This document shows, piece after piece, positions 1 to 7,293 of a DNA stretch of 12,349 bases. The position numbers and the translations under genes are program-made. Below the pieces are notes generated by a model. That model was given only the letters and a program-made list of their open reading frames with translations. It searched no databases and was not told the origin of the DNA. The DNA is from DUZB01 sp964407525 (GTDB lineage: Bacteria > Desulfobacterota > DSM-4660 > Desulfatiglandales > Desulfatiglandaceae): positions 1-12,349 of the forward strand of contig CAYOWC010000134.1 in the NCBI GenBank assembly GCA_964407525.1. The letters are read 5' to 3'. Each line of letters starts with the position of its first letter. Position 1 is the stretch's first letter.

Positions 1-13
1 CTGACATTGTGTG

Positions 14-50
14 GCTAATAGCTAACGGCTAACCGCTAATTGCAGTTTTT
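14..50. repeat. Degenerate heptamer tandem repeat (GCTAAYN x4), left copy
   Basis: Four tandem heptamers of form GCTAAYN start at 14, 21, 28 and 35. The segment 23-50 is 24/28 identical to 653-680, so a related direct repeat lies on each side of the decayed kinase at 72-628. Function is unknown. It resembles short heptanucleotide repeats known from other bacteria, such as the STRR repeats of cyanobacteria, but no family is assigned. Confidence 0.55.
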
Positions 51-71
51 AGGTACTACCTACTGCATACT

Positions 72-628
72 TCACTTTTTGAAACCCGCCAGCTCCTTCT
101 TGACGGCCATCCCCAGCTTTTCCATCAGAAAAGGCTTTTTAATGTAAGCCCCCACTCCAAGACGCTGGGCTTCTTTTATGCGGGCGGTTTCAGAAAAGCC
201 ACTGGCGATAATGGCCTTTTGTGCAGGATGGATTTCCAAAATTTTCCGGTAGGTATCCAGACCGTCCACGAGCCATCCTTCTTTTTATGCCTGTATTCAG
301 CGTGTACAAATCCTGACGAACTTTCTTTCAAACTCACGAGTGCCCTGGACACGGTTTCCAAATCATCAGGATGAGTGAATTCGAAACCACTTTTCCCAAG
401 AAAATCATCGGGAGAATATCCCGTGATCGCTTCTACCGATTCGCTGACAAAACGTTCAACTCCGTTTTCGTCAATAATAACCTGGATATCGCTCGAGTTC
501 TGAAGCAGTGTTCTAAAACGTTTTTCACTTTCCTTCAGGGCATTTTCGGCTTGTCGACGAAGAGGAACTTCTTGTTCCAGTTCGCTGATTCTTTTCTCCA
601 ATTCTTCATACGTTGGCTTTTTCGACAT
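72..628 (-). pseudogene. Hybrid sensor kinase remnant: PAS N-terminus joined to receiver C-terminus by internal deletion
   Basis: Read on the minus strand. An ATG at 626-628 has an AGGA Shine-Dalgarno 7 nt upstream and opens a short coiled-coil leader (KKPTYEELEKRISELEQEV) and a PAS domain (NSSDIQVIIDENG to about HKKKDGSW, residues 1-115). At about 280 the PAS text stops. A different frame then gives the last two thirds of a receiver domain (DGLDTYRKILEIHP, IIASGFSE, the lysine of YIKKPF), ending with TGA at 72-74. The rest of the PAS domain, the HisKA and HATPase domains and the receiver start are missing, and the two parts are out of frame. An intact relative would be roughly 600 to 900 residues. 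Loss by deletion is inferred; the junction carries TGG-type microhomology. It is unlikely to make a working kinase, although the N-terminal PAS peptide could still be translated. Confidence 0.85.
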
Positions 629-652
629 AATACGTCCTTGAATAGGGCTCTG

Positions 653-680
653 TAACGGCTAAGCACTAACTGCAGCTTTT
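653..680. repeat. Degenerate heptamer repeat, right copy
   Basis: This segment matches 23-50 at 24 of 28 positions in the same orientation (TAACGGCTAA then GCAGNTTTT). With the left copy it brackets the kinase remnant. It lies just upstream of that remnant's start on the minus strand and 170 nt upstream of the mscK-like gene. No promoter or terminator could be recognised in it. Confidence 0.5.
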
Positions 681-850
681 GAGCATAACACGTTTTCATG
701 TTCAGAAGGAAATGGTTTTCTCAGATTGTTCCCCTCAAGTTGCCTGAAATCTCCCTGAACAGGTTGACAAGAAAACCAGCTCAACGTATGGTTCTGGGGA
801 ACAAAGAAACAATACTGTGGAGTTTACATTTACTGAAATCCGGAGGAAAT

Positions 851-3800
851 ATGACAATGCAGTGCTTTTCTTTTTTTGGGAACCGACAGAAAACGGTAAT
901 TCTTGCCGTTTTCCTGCAGTTTCTTCTTTTCTTCCTTGTTAGTAAGCCTGCCCTATGTGGCACAGCCGGGCAGCCGAGCGATGAACAAACGTCTTCCATT
1001 TCCGGGGATGCGCTGCCGGAACTCACGATCGAAGCTCTGGAAGAACGGATTCGAATCGCCAATCAGGCGCCAAATCTTTCCCCTGAATCCAAGCAACGAA
1101 TCATCGCTTTTTATCAGAAAGCGATCGATTCTCTAAATCGCCGTGAAAAAGCCCTTTCCGAAATGTCTGAATACGTGGAGGCCATGAAAGAAATGCCTGA
1201 ACAGGCGGATTTGCCTCGGGGACAAATGAAACCTGTTCGGGCAGCCGCCGTGGAAGAGCGGGCAAAAGCCATGGCTCTGGGGGAGATACAAGGAGAAATA
1301 GCGCTATTGCAGACGCAACTGGCTCAAGCGCAAACCCAGCTTGAACTGAAACAAAAGCACCTGCAGGGAATATTCAAGAAGCCGGCCCAGTTGCGCCTGA
1401 CCATTGACCAATATGAGCAGTCTCTGGCCGAACTGAAGAATAAACTGGCCCGTCCGAAGACCGAGGATGAATCGCCGCGCCTTATCCGAGCCAAACGGAC
1501 CAGCCTTAAAGCCCAGCAGGCGGCATTGAGAGCCGAATTAGAAGCGGCAGACAAAGAAGTAGCCCTTGCGAAACGGGAATTGACGCTCACCCAAAATCAG
1601 CAGGCATTGATTTCCCGAAAAGTCAACCGCCTGGAAGCCCTGATCAAGACCTGGGAAACCGTACGGGAACGTCGCCAGAGTGATTTGGGTTTCATTGAAC
1701 TGCGACAGGCACAGGAATCCCTGAAAGAGATCGGGGACAGCAATTGGCAAAAGAACGGAGAATTTCTTTTCAAACTGGCGGAAGGAAGCTTGCAGTTATC
1801 CAAAACCCTGATTGATTTGGACACAAAGGAACAAGGCGCGGCAAAAACCGCCAAATTGCTGGAAACCCGTTTTCATCAAACCGAAAAAGATTTTGAGCTC
1901 ACAAAAAGGCGCATTACCATGATGGGCCTTACCCGCAGAGCGGGGCAATGGCTTCAGTCTCGACGGGAAACCCTCAGAAAAAGCCGGGCGAATGCCAAGG
2001 TGGCGGTCCAGCGACGAAGCGAAATTCTTCGTGTGAACCTGGCGAACGATGAACTGGTGCAAGAACGGCAGGATTACCTGGTATTGAAAAACAGCGTTTA
2101 TGAACAATTGGACAGCCTGGAATCTTCCCTTACACCAAAACAGAATGAAGAAATGAATATGCAGGCCTTTCTGCTGCTGGAAAGTCGGCGAAAACTGCTG
2201 GAAGAAACCGGAGGATCTTACAATAATTACCTGAAACAACTCACTGCTCAAGAGGTCGCGCAGAAAAAAATAGACTCCTTGGCTGAGGAATACAGGGACT
2301 TCATTAATCAGCGCCTGTTATGGACTCAAAGTACCGATCTGATCTCATCCTCGGATGTGAAATCCTATGATAATGTGCTGTTATGGCTTTTCAATTCTGG
2401 AAACTGGCGGAAATTTCTGGGAGACCTGGGCGTGTCAATGGGGAGTACTCCCGCCATCTGGGCTCTTCTGCTTCTGGGCCTTCTGGCGATTGTTTTCTTG
2501 AGGCCCTCGATCAAACGCAAGATTATATCCCATGCGGGAAATTCATCGACAGAGGGGGTAATCAGAACCCTTTTTTTGATGGGCCTGACGCTGTTTCGAA
2601 TCGCTGGGATTCCTTTTATCTTAACCCTTGCAGCTTTTCATCTATGGCGCCTGCCTGTGGCAGACTATTTCACCCGGTCGGTCTGCGCAGGAATTGCGGT
2701 AACCCTTGAAACCTTCATCTTCCTCAGGTTTCTAGTGCAACTCTGTAAAAAGGGAGGTATGGGACAAACACATTTTACCTGGAACGAATCGGTGTGCAGA
2801 CTGCTGGTCCGCTCTGCAAGAATGCTCTTGTTCTTTTCCGTGCCGATCCTGTTTTTTGTGGTTATGATACAGAACGGGCCCCAAGCCCTGGGGTTTCGCA
2901 GTTCATTGGGACGACTCCTTTTCCTGTTGTTTCTGATCCCGGTAGCCCTGGTTTTCTGGCGGGTCTTCTGGAAATCCAGCCCGATGGTACAAGCCGTTCG
3001 TGAGGGACGTACCGAAGGTTGGTTCAGGAAATACCTTCCCCTCTGGTCAGCTCTCATCCTTGCCTGTCCCATCGCTCTTATGGTCTTGCCGATCGTGGGA
3101 TATTATTTCACGGCCTATGAGCTGGGTTCGAGCCTCGCCGAAACGGCCTGGCTGGTATTAATATTGGTGATCGCGAAAGCTGTCATGGTGCGGGGATTGC
3201 AATTGGCCCAGGCTAAAATTGCCTTGCGAAAAGCCGAAAGGGAACGGGAAGAGGAGGCCAGGAAGGCCTTGGAATCGGACGACGACCCGGAAGAAAGTAT
3301 TCAGGCAAGCCCTATGGTCTCTGCGCCCGCCATGGAATTAGAGGAAATCAACGAACAGACGTCTCTGCTGATCCGTTCGGTGATTCTGGTAGGCGGCCTC
3401 CTGGGATTCTGGCTCATCTGGGCTGACGTGTTCCCGGCTTTTCGTTTTTTAGACAACGTACTGCTTTGGAGCCGTGAGATCGGTGTTGATAAAGCCGGCA
3501 CGCCCATCATGCAAGCCATTACCCTGCTTAACCTTCTTACAGCCATTCTTATTTTTATCGGTACTTTTATTGCGGTCAAGACGGGTACGGCCGTTCTGGA
3601 AATTCTCATGGCCAGGAGTTCCAGCCTGGACTCCGGAAGTCAACAATCGTTCGGCCTCATCGGGCAGTATGCCATTTTCATGGTGGGCCTTTTTGCGGGT
3701 TTGAACGCCCTGGGCATAGGCTGGAAGCAGTTTCAATGGCTGGCCGCCGCCATGACCGTGGGCTTGAGTTTTGGGCTCAAGGATATCTTTGCCAATTTTG

Positions 3801-4357
3801 TATCGGGCATCATTATCCTCTTTGAGCGGCCCATCCGGTTGGGAGACACGGTTACTGTGGCCGGGTCCACCGGCAACGTGTCCCGTATCCGTATCCGTTC
3901 TACAACCATCACAGATTGGGATCGACGGGAACTGATCGTACCCAACCAGGCCTTTCTTTCAGAAAAGATCACCAACTGGTCGTTATCGGACCGGGTTACC
4001 CGTGTTGTGATTGAGCTGGGTATCGGGTATGGTTCCGATGCTAAAAAAGCCGAGGCCCTTCTGCTGAAGATTGCCCGTGAATGCGAGGTGGTCAAGGAAA
4101 ACCCCGCGCCCAGCGTTTATTTCACGGGCTTCGGCGCAGACTCGCTTGATTTTGCCCTTCGCGTCTATACCGGCCTGTCTGACCGCATCAAGGTGCAGAA
4201 CCTGATCCGACACAGAATCAACCAGCTCTTCCAGGAAGAAGGCATCGAAATTCCCTTTGCCCAGCGGGACACCCATCTGGATACGGGTGGCGGGCCCCTG
4301 GATATTAGATTGGTGAATGAAAAAGAAACCGGGGACGAAACCAATAACGCCGTGTGA
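851..4357 (+). CDS. mscK: MscK-type (KefA) potassium-dependent mechanosensitive channel
   Basis: Large inner-membrane mechanosensitive channel of the MscS superfamily, which opens under membrane tension to release solutes during hypo-osmotic shock. Start 851 (or 857) is chosen over the open frame from 698 because GGAGG lies at 842-846 and a signal peptide begins directly (hydrophobic core about residues 14-34, ending near KPALCG). The product is 1168 aa, against 1120 for E. coli MscK. Residues about 60-500 form a long charged periplasmic coiled-coil region (MscS_porin type). About eleven membrane segments follow from residue 532, with an acidic loop near 790-835 (EEEARKALESDDDPEES). The C-terminal MscS core is clear: pore helix WLAAAMTVGLSFGLKDIFAN, then SGIIILFERPIRLGDTV, TTITDWDRRELIVPNQ and NWSLSDRVTRVV. 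It is a single-gene unit with a hairpin directly after the stop. The family is certain; the choice of MscK over other large MscS paralogues rests on size, topology and core wording. Confidence 0.93.
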   Translation: MTMQCFSFFGNRQKTVILAVFLQFLLFFLVSKPALCGTAGQPSDEQTSSISGDALPELTIEALEERIRIANQAPNLSPESKQRIIAFYQKAIDSLNRREKALSEMSEYVEAMKEMPEQADLPRGQMKPVRAAAVEERAKAMALGEIQGEIALLQTQLAQAQTQLELKQKHLQGIFKKPAQLRLTIDQYEQSLAELKNKLARPKTEDESPRLIRAKRTSLKAQQAALRAELEAADKEVALAKRELTLTQNQQALISRKVNRLEALIKTWETVRERRQSDLGFIELRQAQESLKEIGDSNWQKNGEFLFKLAEGSLQLSKTLIDLDTKEQGAAKTAKLLETRFHQTEKDFELTKRRITMMGLTRRAGQWLQSRRETLRKSRANAKVAVQRRSEILRVNLANDELVQERQDYLVLKNSVYEQLDSLESSLTPKQNEEMNMQAFLLLESRRKLLEETGGSYNNYLKQLTAQEVAQKKIDSLAEEYRDFINQRLLWTQSTDLISSSDVKSYDNVLLWLFNSGNWRKFLGDLGVSMGSTPAIWALLLLGLLAIVFLRPSIKRKIISHAGNSSTEGVIRTLFLMGLTLFRIAGIPFILTLAAFHLWRLPVADYFTRSVCAGIAVTLETFIFLRFLVQLCKKGGMGQTHFTWNESVCRLLVRSARMLLFFSVPILFFVVMIQNGPQALGFRSSLGRLLFLLFLIPVALVFWRVFWKSSPMVQAVREGRTEGWFRKYLPLWSALILACPIALMVLPIVGYYFTAYELGSSLAETAWLVLILVIAKAVMVRGLQLAQAKIALRKAEREREEEARKALESDDDPEESIQASPMVSAPAMELEEINEQTSLLIRSVILVGGLLGFWLIWADVFPAFRFLDNVLLWSREIGVDKAGTPIMQAITLLNLLTAILIFIGTFIAVKTGTAVLEILMARSSSLDSGSQQSFGLIGQYAIFMVGLFAGLNALGIGWKQFQWLAAAMTVGLSFGLKDIFANFVSGIIILFERPIRLGDTVTVAGSTGNVSRIRIRSTTITDWDRRELIVPNQAFLSEKITNWSLSDRVTRVVIELGIGYGSDAKKAEALLLKIARECEVVKENPAPSVYFTGFGADSLDFALRVYTGLSDRIKVQNLIRHRINQLFQEEGIEIPFAQRDTHLDTGGGPLDIRLVNEKETGDETNNAV

Positions 4358-4367
4358 AAAAGGTTCG

Positions 4368-4394
4368 TAGGGGCGGCCCCCCGTGGCCGCCCTT
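4368..4394 (+). repeat. REP-like GC-rich hairpin (possible terminator of mscK)
   Basis: A GTAG tetranucleotide leads into a perfect 8-bp stem, GGGCGGCC at 4371-4378 and GGCCGCCC at 4385-4392, with a six-base loop and then TTT. It begins 10 nt after the mscK-like stop, so it could act as its terminator, although the T run is short. A GTAG start followed by a hairpin is the known layout of REP elements moved by RAYT transposases. A related hairpin lies at 5035-5058. Confidence 0.6.
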
Positions 4395-4399
4395 TGTAA

Positions 4400-4442
4400 C
4401 TTTAATTACTGATTAAAGCCTACCCTTGACCACTGATCAAGG
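4400..4442. other. Two small inverted repeats upstream of brnT
   Basis: CTTTAAT (4400-4406) and ATTAAAG (4412-4418) form a perfect 7-bp stem with a 5-nt loop. CCTTGA (4424-4429) and TCAAGG (4437-4442) form a second, 6-bp stem. They lie between the mscK hairpin and the brnT promoter. No function can be assigned; a minor terminator or protein-binding role is possible. Confidence 0.35.
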
Positions 4443-4464
4443 TTTGAGCCCATTCCGCCAACTA

Positions 4465-4493
4465 TTGACTTAAAAGTATAACTGTTATACCAT
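4465..4493 (+). promoter_or_regulatory. Predicted brnTA promoter with palindromic operator
   Basis: TTGACT (4465-4470), 17 nt, then TACCAT (4488-4493) gives a sigma-70-like promoter. A perfect palindrome GTATAAC-T-GTTATAC (4476-4490) fills the spacer and touches the -10, exactly where a repressor would block polymerase. BrnA antitoxins are known to autorepress their operon through a ribbon-helix-helix DNA-binding domain, so this is the likely BrnA operator. The -10 ends six bases before the ATG at 4500. Confidence 0.65.
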
Positions 4494-4499
4494 ATTGTA

Positions 4500-4793
4500 A
4501 TGCGATTCAAATTCGACCAAAACAAGAGCCAACGGCTCAGGAACAACCCAAAACGGGGCATCGGCTTTGAGGAAGCTAGAGAAATATGGGCGTATCCCTA
4601 TTATGAGGATTGCCGATCTGATAATCCTGAGCAATATCGTGCAATAGGATGGGTTAAAGGAAAATTGTATTCCGTTATCTTTGAAATCAGGGAAGATGGC
4701 AGGGGCGAATATATCCACCTTGTGACGCTTTGGAAATCGACACTCCAGGAGAGAAGGCTTTATGAAAAAAGCAGCCAAAAAGAAAATGCTTAA
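4500..4793 (+). CDS. brnT: BrnT family ribonuclease toxin
   Basis: Type II toxin of the BrnT family, a RelE-fold ribonuclease that arrests translation. The 97 residues follow the family layout: MRFKFDQNK start, GIGFEEAREIW helix, YRAIGWVKGKLYSVIFEI strands with an Asp/Glu-rich turn, and the C-terminal signature STLQERRLYE (residues 80-89), corresponding to the usual ATKRERKFYE with basic active-site residues. Length matches the family (about 90-100 aa). The ATG at 4500 has no Shine-Dalgarno and lies seven bases after the predicted -10, so the mRNA may be leaderless. The toxin gene comes first and overlaps brnA by 32 nt, the usual BrnTA order. Confidence 0.9.
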   Translation: MRFKFDQNKSQRLRNNPKRGIGFEEAREIWAYPYYEDCRSDNPEQYRAIGWVKGKLYSVIFEIREDGRGEYIHLVTLWKSTLQERRLYEKSSQKENA

Positions 4794-5037
4794 CGCTGAC
4801 GAAATAGCGGATATAGCAGAGCGAGGCGAGGATATTTCCCGATACTTCACGAATACGGGAAAAATGAAATACCCGGTCAAAAGAGTCAATGTTGATTTCA
4901 ACATCCTGATGCTGAGAGAACTTGATGACATTGCAGGCGAACTGAACATCAGCCGCCAAGCACTCATAAAAACCTATCTTCGCCAAGCTTTAAACAACCA
5001 CTATTCCGCGCAGGAACATCGAGGTCAGCCCTTGTAG
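4762..5037 (+). CDS. brnA: BrnA family ribbon-helix-helix antitoxin
   Basis: Antitoxin partner of BrnT that neutralises the toxin and represses the operon. The protein has 91 residues. The N-terminal part (about 1-37) is lysine-rich and then acidic (LNADEIADIAERGEDISRYF), the expected toxin-wrapping segment. The C-terminal part, about residues 38-80, is a ribbon-helix-helix domain: KRVNVDFNILMLRELDDIA strand and helix, then LNISRQALIKTYLRQAL. The start at 4762 is set by GGAGAG (4748-4753) eight bases upstream. It lies in a different frame inside the last 32 nt of brnT, so the two are translationally linked. A hairpin with a T run follows at 5035-5070. Confidence 0.9.
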   Translation: MKKAAKKKMLNADEIADIAERGEDISRYFTNTGKMKYPVKRVNVDFNILMLRELDDIAGELNISRQALIKTYLRQALNNHYSAQEHRGQPL

Positions 5038-5070
5038 GGTGGTCCCCGTCGCCCTACGATGGGTTTTTTT
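5035..5070 (+). terminator. REP-like hairpin with T run after brnA
   Basis: GTAGGG (5035-5040) pairs with CCCTAC (5051-5056), with G-T and G-C pairs extending the stem inward around a CCCC loop. After ATGGG follow seven T residues (5064-5070). This is a good intrinsic-terminator shape for brnTA. Its GTAGGG start and CCCCGT core also match the hairpin at 4368-4394, so it may be a REP-like element used as a terminator. It ends directly at the ATG of the next gene and leaves that gene without a visible Shine-Dalgarno. Confidence 0.65.
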
Positions 5071-6336
5071 ATGAAATTCTTGAAGGTGATCGCCATAATT
5101 TTGCTCGTACTGACCTTGATCGCGGGAGGCCTCCTTCTCAAAACCTATTACGATGCCGGTGAATTCAAGGAAATCGAAACAACCTACCGGGGGAAATGCC
5201 AGAGAGTATCGGGTGTCCTGAGTTCTGAGGACATTGCCATCGATCAGGAAACCGGCACGGCTTTTATCTCTTCTACTGATTGGAGGAATCTGTGGTCCAG
5301 TGGCAAGAAAGCAGGGCAGGGGGCCATATACGGTCTTGACCTGAACAGCCCCACTTCAAACTTGATCCATCTTACTGCGGACTTTGCAAAAGAATTCAAT
5401 CCTCACGGAATAGGGTTATGGCGAGGAAAAGACGGAATTCTTCTTTTCTTTGCAGTGAATCATCGTCGGGATGGTCATTTTGTAGAAATATTCGAACAAA
5501 AAGGGGGGGAACTCATCCACCGGGAATCCATTTCAGGAACTCTCATGCACAGCCCCAATGACGTTGTTCCCACTGGTCCCAGAACATTCTATGTGACCAA
5601 TGATCATGGCAACACCACGGAATTTGGGCGTATGATTGAAGAATATCTCCAATTGGCAAAAGGATTTGTTCTTTACTACAACGGGGATTCTTTTCAAGTT
5701 GTCGCTGAAGGGTTGGCCTATGCCAACGGCATTAACCTGAGCCCGGACGGCAGATTGCTCTATGTGGCGGCCACTGTAGGGCAGGAAGTCCTTGTGTATG
5801 AACGAGAGAAGGAAACGGGTAAACTGACGCCTCGCGACACCATCAGTTTAGGAACAGGCCCCGATAATATCGACGTGGATGAAAAAGGCGACCTGTGGAT
5901 TGGCTGCCATCCCAAGCTTTTGACGTTTGTCAAATATTCTAAAGATCCTGAAAAATTCTCCCCGTCCCATGTTATCAAAGTAACGGTGGAGAAACCTGGA
6001 GAGTATAATGTGGAAGAAATCTTCCTGAGCAATGGCGAAAATCTTTCTGGATCCAGTGTGGCAGCCGTTTTTGAGGATACCTTACTCATCGGATCTGTTT
6101 TCGACAAGGCATTCCTCCGGTGCCGGTTGCCTTATAGCTCGGCCAATATATCTCCCAATCCCATGGATATCTTTTCAGAAATACGGACAATATGTGTCCA
6201 AGAATCGAATGGAGGCCGTATCCCCTTATATTGTGTTAGGTTAATTCGATCGAGGTCCCCCGGTGCTGGTTCCACGAGTTGCCGAACCAATTGGACGATG
6301 GGTGAGGCTTTGTCCCCTCTTACAAGATCGGAATAA
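5071..6336 (+). CDS. PON1-like calcium-dependent lactonase/arylesterase with aberrant C-terminal read-through
   Basis: Six-bladed propeller hydrolase of the paraoxonase/arylesterase family, which opens lactones and esters using Ca2+. Start 5071 is chosen because the in-frame ATG at 5059 lies inside the preceding hairpin and T run; neither has a good Shine-Dalgarno. Residues 5-23 form an N-terminal membrane anchor, as in mammalian PON1. Counterparts of PON1 active-site residues are visible: E53 and D54 (SSEDIAID), H112 (FNPHG), H131 (VNH), N163 (SPNDVV), N219 (YANGINLSPDG), D265 and N266 (GPDNIDVD). C43 and C351 match the PON1 disulfide pair. PON1 ends two residues after its last cysteine. Here the frame continues about 67 residues beyond FLRCRLP, antisense to the AbiEii-like gene, so the tail after about 6132 is not family sequence. 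It probably lost its own stop. The fold is certain; activity and substrate are inferred. Confidence 0.85.
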   Translation: MKFLKVIAIILLVLTLIAGGLLLKTYYDAGEFKEIETTYRGKCQRVSGVLSSEDIAIDQETGTAFISSTDWRNLWSSGKKAGQGAIYGLDLNSPTSNLIHLTADFAKEFNPHGIGLWRGKDGILLFFAVNHRRDGHFVEIFEQKGGELIHRESISGTLMHSPNDVVPTGPRTFYVTNDHGNTTEFGRMIEEYLQLAKGFVLYYNGDSFQVVAEGLAYANGINLSPDGRLLYVAATVGQEVLVYEREKETGKLTPRDTISLGTGPDNIDVDEKGDLWIGCHPKLLTFVKYSKDPEKFSPSHVIKVTVEKPGEYNVEEIFLSNGENLSGSSVAAVFEDTLLIGSVFDKAFLRCRLPYSSANISPNPMDIFSEIRTICVQESNGGRIPLYCVRLIRSRSPGAGSTSCRTNWTMGEALSPLTRSE

Positions 6337-6836
6337 TAGGTGTTGAAATCACCTAACGCCTGGATTGAGTTTTCGAAGCCCATATGGTCGGCCAGGGCAG
6401 CAAAATCGATGTAATCTCGTGTTGCATTGCGAGAAACGATCATCCAGGCTTTGGTCCTCAACATTTCGGAGATGGTAGGAACAGTAATAGATTTGCCCCC
6501 CTTAATAGTAACCAACTCTGTTTCGAGAGGACGGCTCCGCATCAACTGGCGAATTCCGGTTTCAACCCCCTGAAAATTACCCAGAATCAATTTCGGCGGA
6601 TGAATGCGAGCCGTTTCCCAATCGTCTCTGCCTTCAAGAAAATCAAGAACCTTTTCATATTTTTCTTTGAGACCTGTGAGAATATGGTCCGCATCAAAGG
6701 AATATCGATGTTTGAGATGAATAGAAGCGGCGCTTCCCCCGATTAAGACGGCGCCTGGAAAAAGCCCTTGAATGTTGGCCGCCGCCTCCAGCAATTTTTC
6801 CCATTCTTGCCAGTAAATATCATCATTTCTTTTCAT
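6132..6836 (-). CDS. AbiEii/AbiGii-type nucleotidyltransferase-fold protein
   Basis: Nucleotidyltransferase-fold protein of the AbiEii/AbiGii toxin family, members of which serve in abortive phage infection and as type IV toxin-antitoxin toxins. The 234 residues carry the signature GGSAASIHLKHRYSFDAD at 33-50: the GGS nucleotide-binding turn and two metal-binding aspartates, D48 and D50. A later KAWMIVSRNATRDYIDFAAL segment (K129 to L148) matches the family's conserved K and RD motif. The ATG at 6836 is preferred to a TTG one codon earlier; an AGAGAAG sequence precedes it. It overlaps the upstream 74-aa gene by 14 nt and is presumably co-transcribed. No AbiEi-type winged-helix antitoxin is present next to it. 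Its 3' end abuts the paraoxonase-like gene head-on. Confidence 0.85.
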   Translation of the reverse strand: MKRNDDIYWQEWEKLLEAAANIQGLFPGAVLIGGSAASIHLKHRYSFDADHILTGLKEKYEKVLDFLEGRDDWETARIHPPKLILGNFQGVETGIRQLMRSRPLETELVTIKGGKSITVPTISEMLRTKAWMIVSRNATRDYIDFAALADHMGFENSIQALGDFNTYYSDLVRGDKASPIVQLVRQLVEPAPGDLDRINLTQYKGIRPPFDSWTHIVRISEKISMGLGDILAEL

Positions 6837-7047
6837 CAATCTTCTCTAAGAACAAGCTGAAAAATTTTGGCCATCCGTAGACCTGTGAACAGGCGATGGA
6901 CCTTTTCACGGCATCGGCGGCTTTTGGATTTTTTTTCACTTCTCGAATGAGGGCACAAATATCGTGTTCGGATCCCCTCTCCCATATGGAGTGGATTACA
7001 GCGACGCCCCATTCATCATCTTTCACATTGATATGGCGATGTTCCAT
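6823..7047 (-). CDS. Small unknown protein upstream of the AbiEii-like gene
   Basis: A 74-residue basic and acidic mixed protein (MEHRHINVKDDEWGVAVIHS to FFSLFLEKIDEKK) with no membrane segment, no signal and no family I recognise. The ATG at 7045-7047 is chosen because GAGGT lies five bases upstream; the frame is open further up to 7251, but that part does not look protein-like. The last codons overlap the start of the AbiEii-like gene, so the two form one operon. Position and size suggest an antitoxin or accessory partner, but nothing in the sequence proves it. The middle (ICALIREVKKNPKAADAVKRS) is predicted helical. Confidence 0.65.
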   Translation of the reverse strand: MEHRHINVKDDEWGVAVIHSIWERGSEHDICALIREVKKNPKAADAVKRSIACSQVYGWPKFFSLFLEKIDEKK

Positions 7048-7065
7048 TATAGACCTCGTGGATGC

Positions 7066-7107
7066 ATTCCGGCTAGGAATCATAAATACTATAGTAATGT
7101 ATTCATG
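7066..7107 (-). promoter_or_regulatory. Inverted repeats upstream of the 74-aa/AbiEii operon
   Basis: CATAAATAC (7081-7089) and GTATTCATG (7099-7107) are an inverted repeat with one mismatch and a 9-nt spacer. The spacer and arms contain the palindrome TACTATAGTA (7087-7096), which includes a -10-like TATAGT on the minus strand. Next to it lies ATTCC-GGCTA-GGAAT (7066-7080). The site is 34 to 60 nt upstream of the start at 7047, where an autoregulatory operator would be expected. No convincing -35 box was found. Confidence 0.4.
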
Positions 7108-7293
7108 GGCAAGTGGAAATAAGGGCAAAGAGCTAATTTCCGGAAACTCTTGAATGAAAGAGAGATGACTCCGTTCTGCATTCAATTGACAAATTGCCCG
7201 GATGAGAATACACTGACTACTGTTCAAAATATCACTACAAAGGCCAGTCATAAGGTATTTTTCATTCCATCGAAGGGTATGATCTGGTAACCC

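Noticed and set aside
14..41. Heptamer array as a CRISPR
   Set aside because: Units are 7 nt with no spacers, so it is a simple tandem repeat.
698..850. Upstream extension of the mscK-like reading frame starting at 698
   Set aside because: The 51 extra residues look non-protein-like, precede the signal peptide, and the GGAGG at 842-846 supports the start at 851.
2665..3072. Minus-strand open frames within the mscK-like gene (also 1796-2251, 3733-4095, 3983-4276)
   Set aside because: They are shadows of a strongly conserved plus-strand gene and carry no recognisable motifs.
5059..5070. ATG at 5059 as the start of the lactonase
   Set aside because: It lies within the terminator-like hairpin and T run; the membrane anchor begins naturally at 5071.
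7048..7251. N-terminal extension of the 74-aa protein to 142 residues
   Set aside because: A GAGGT Shine-Dalgarno stands just before the internal ATG at 7047, and the extension crosses the inverted repeats and reads like non-coding sequence.
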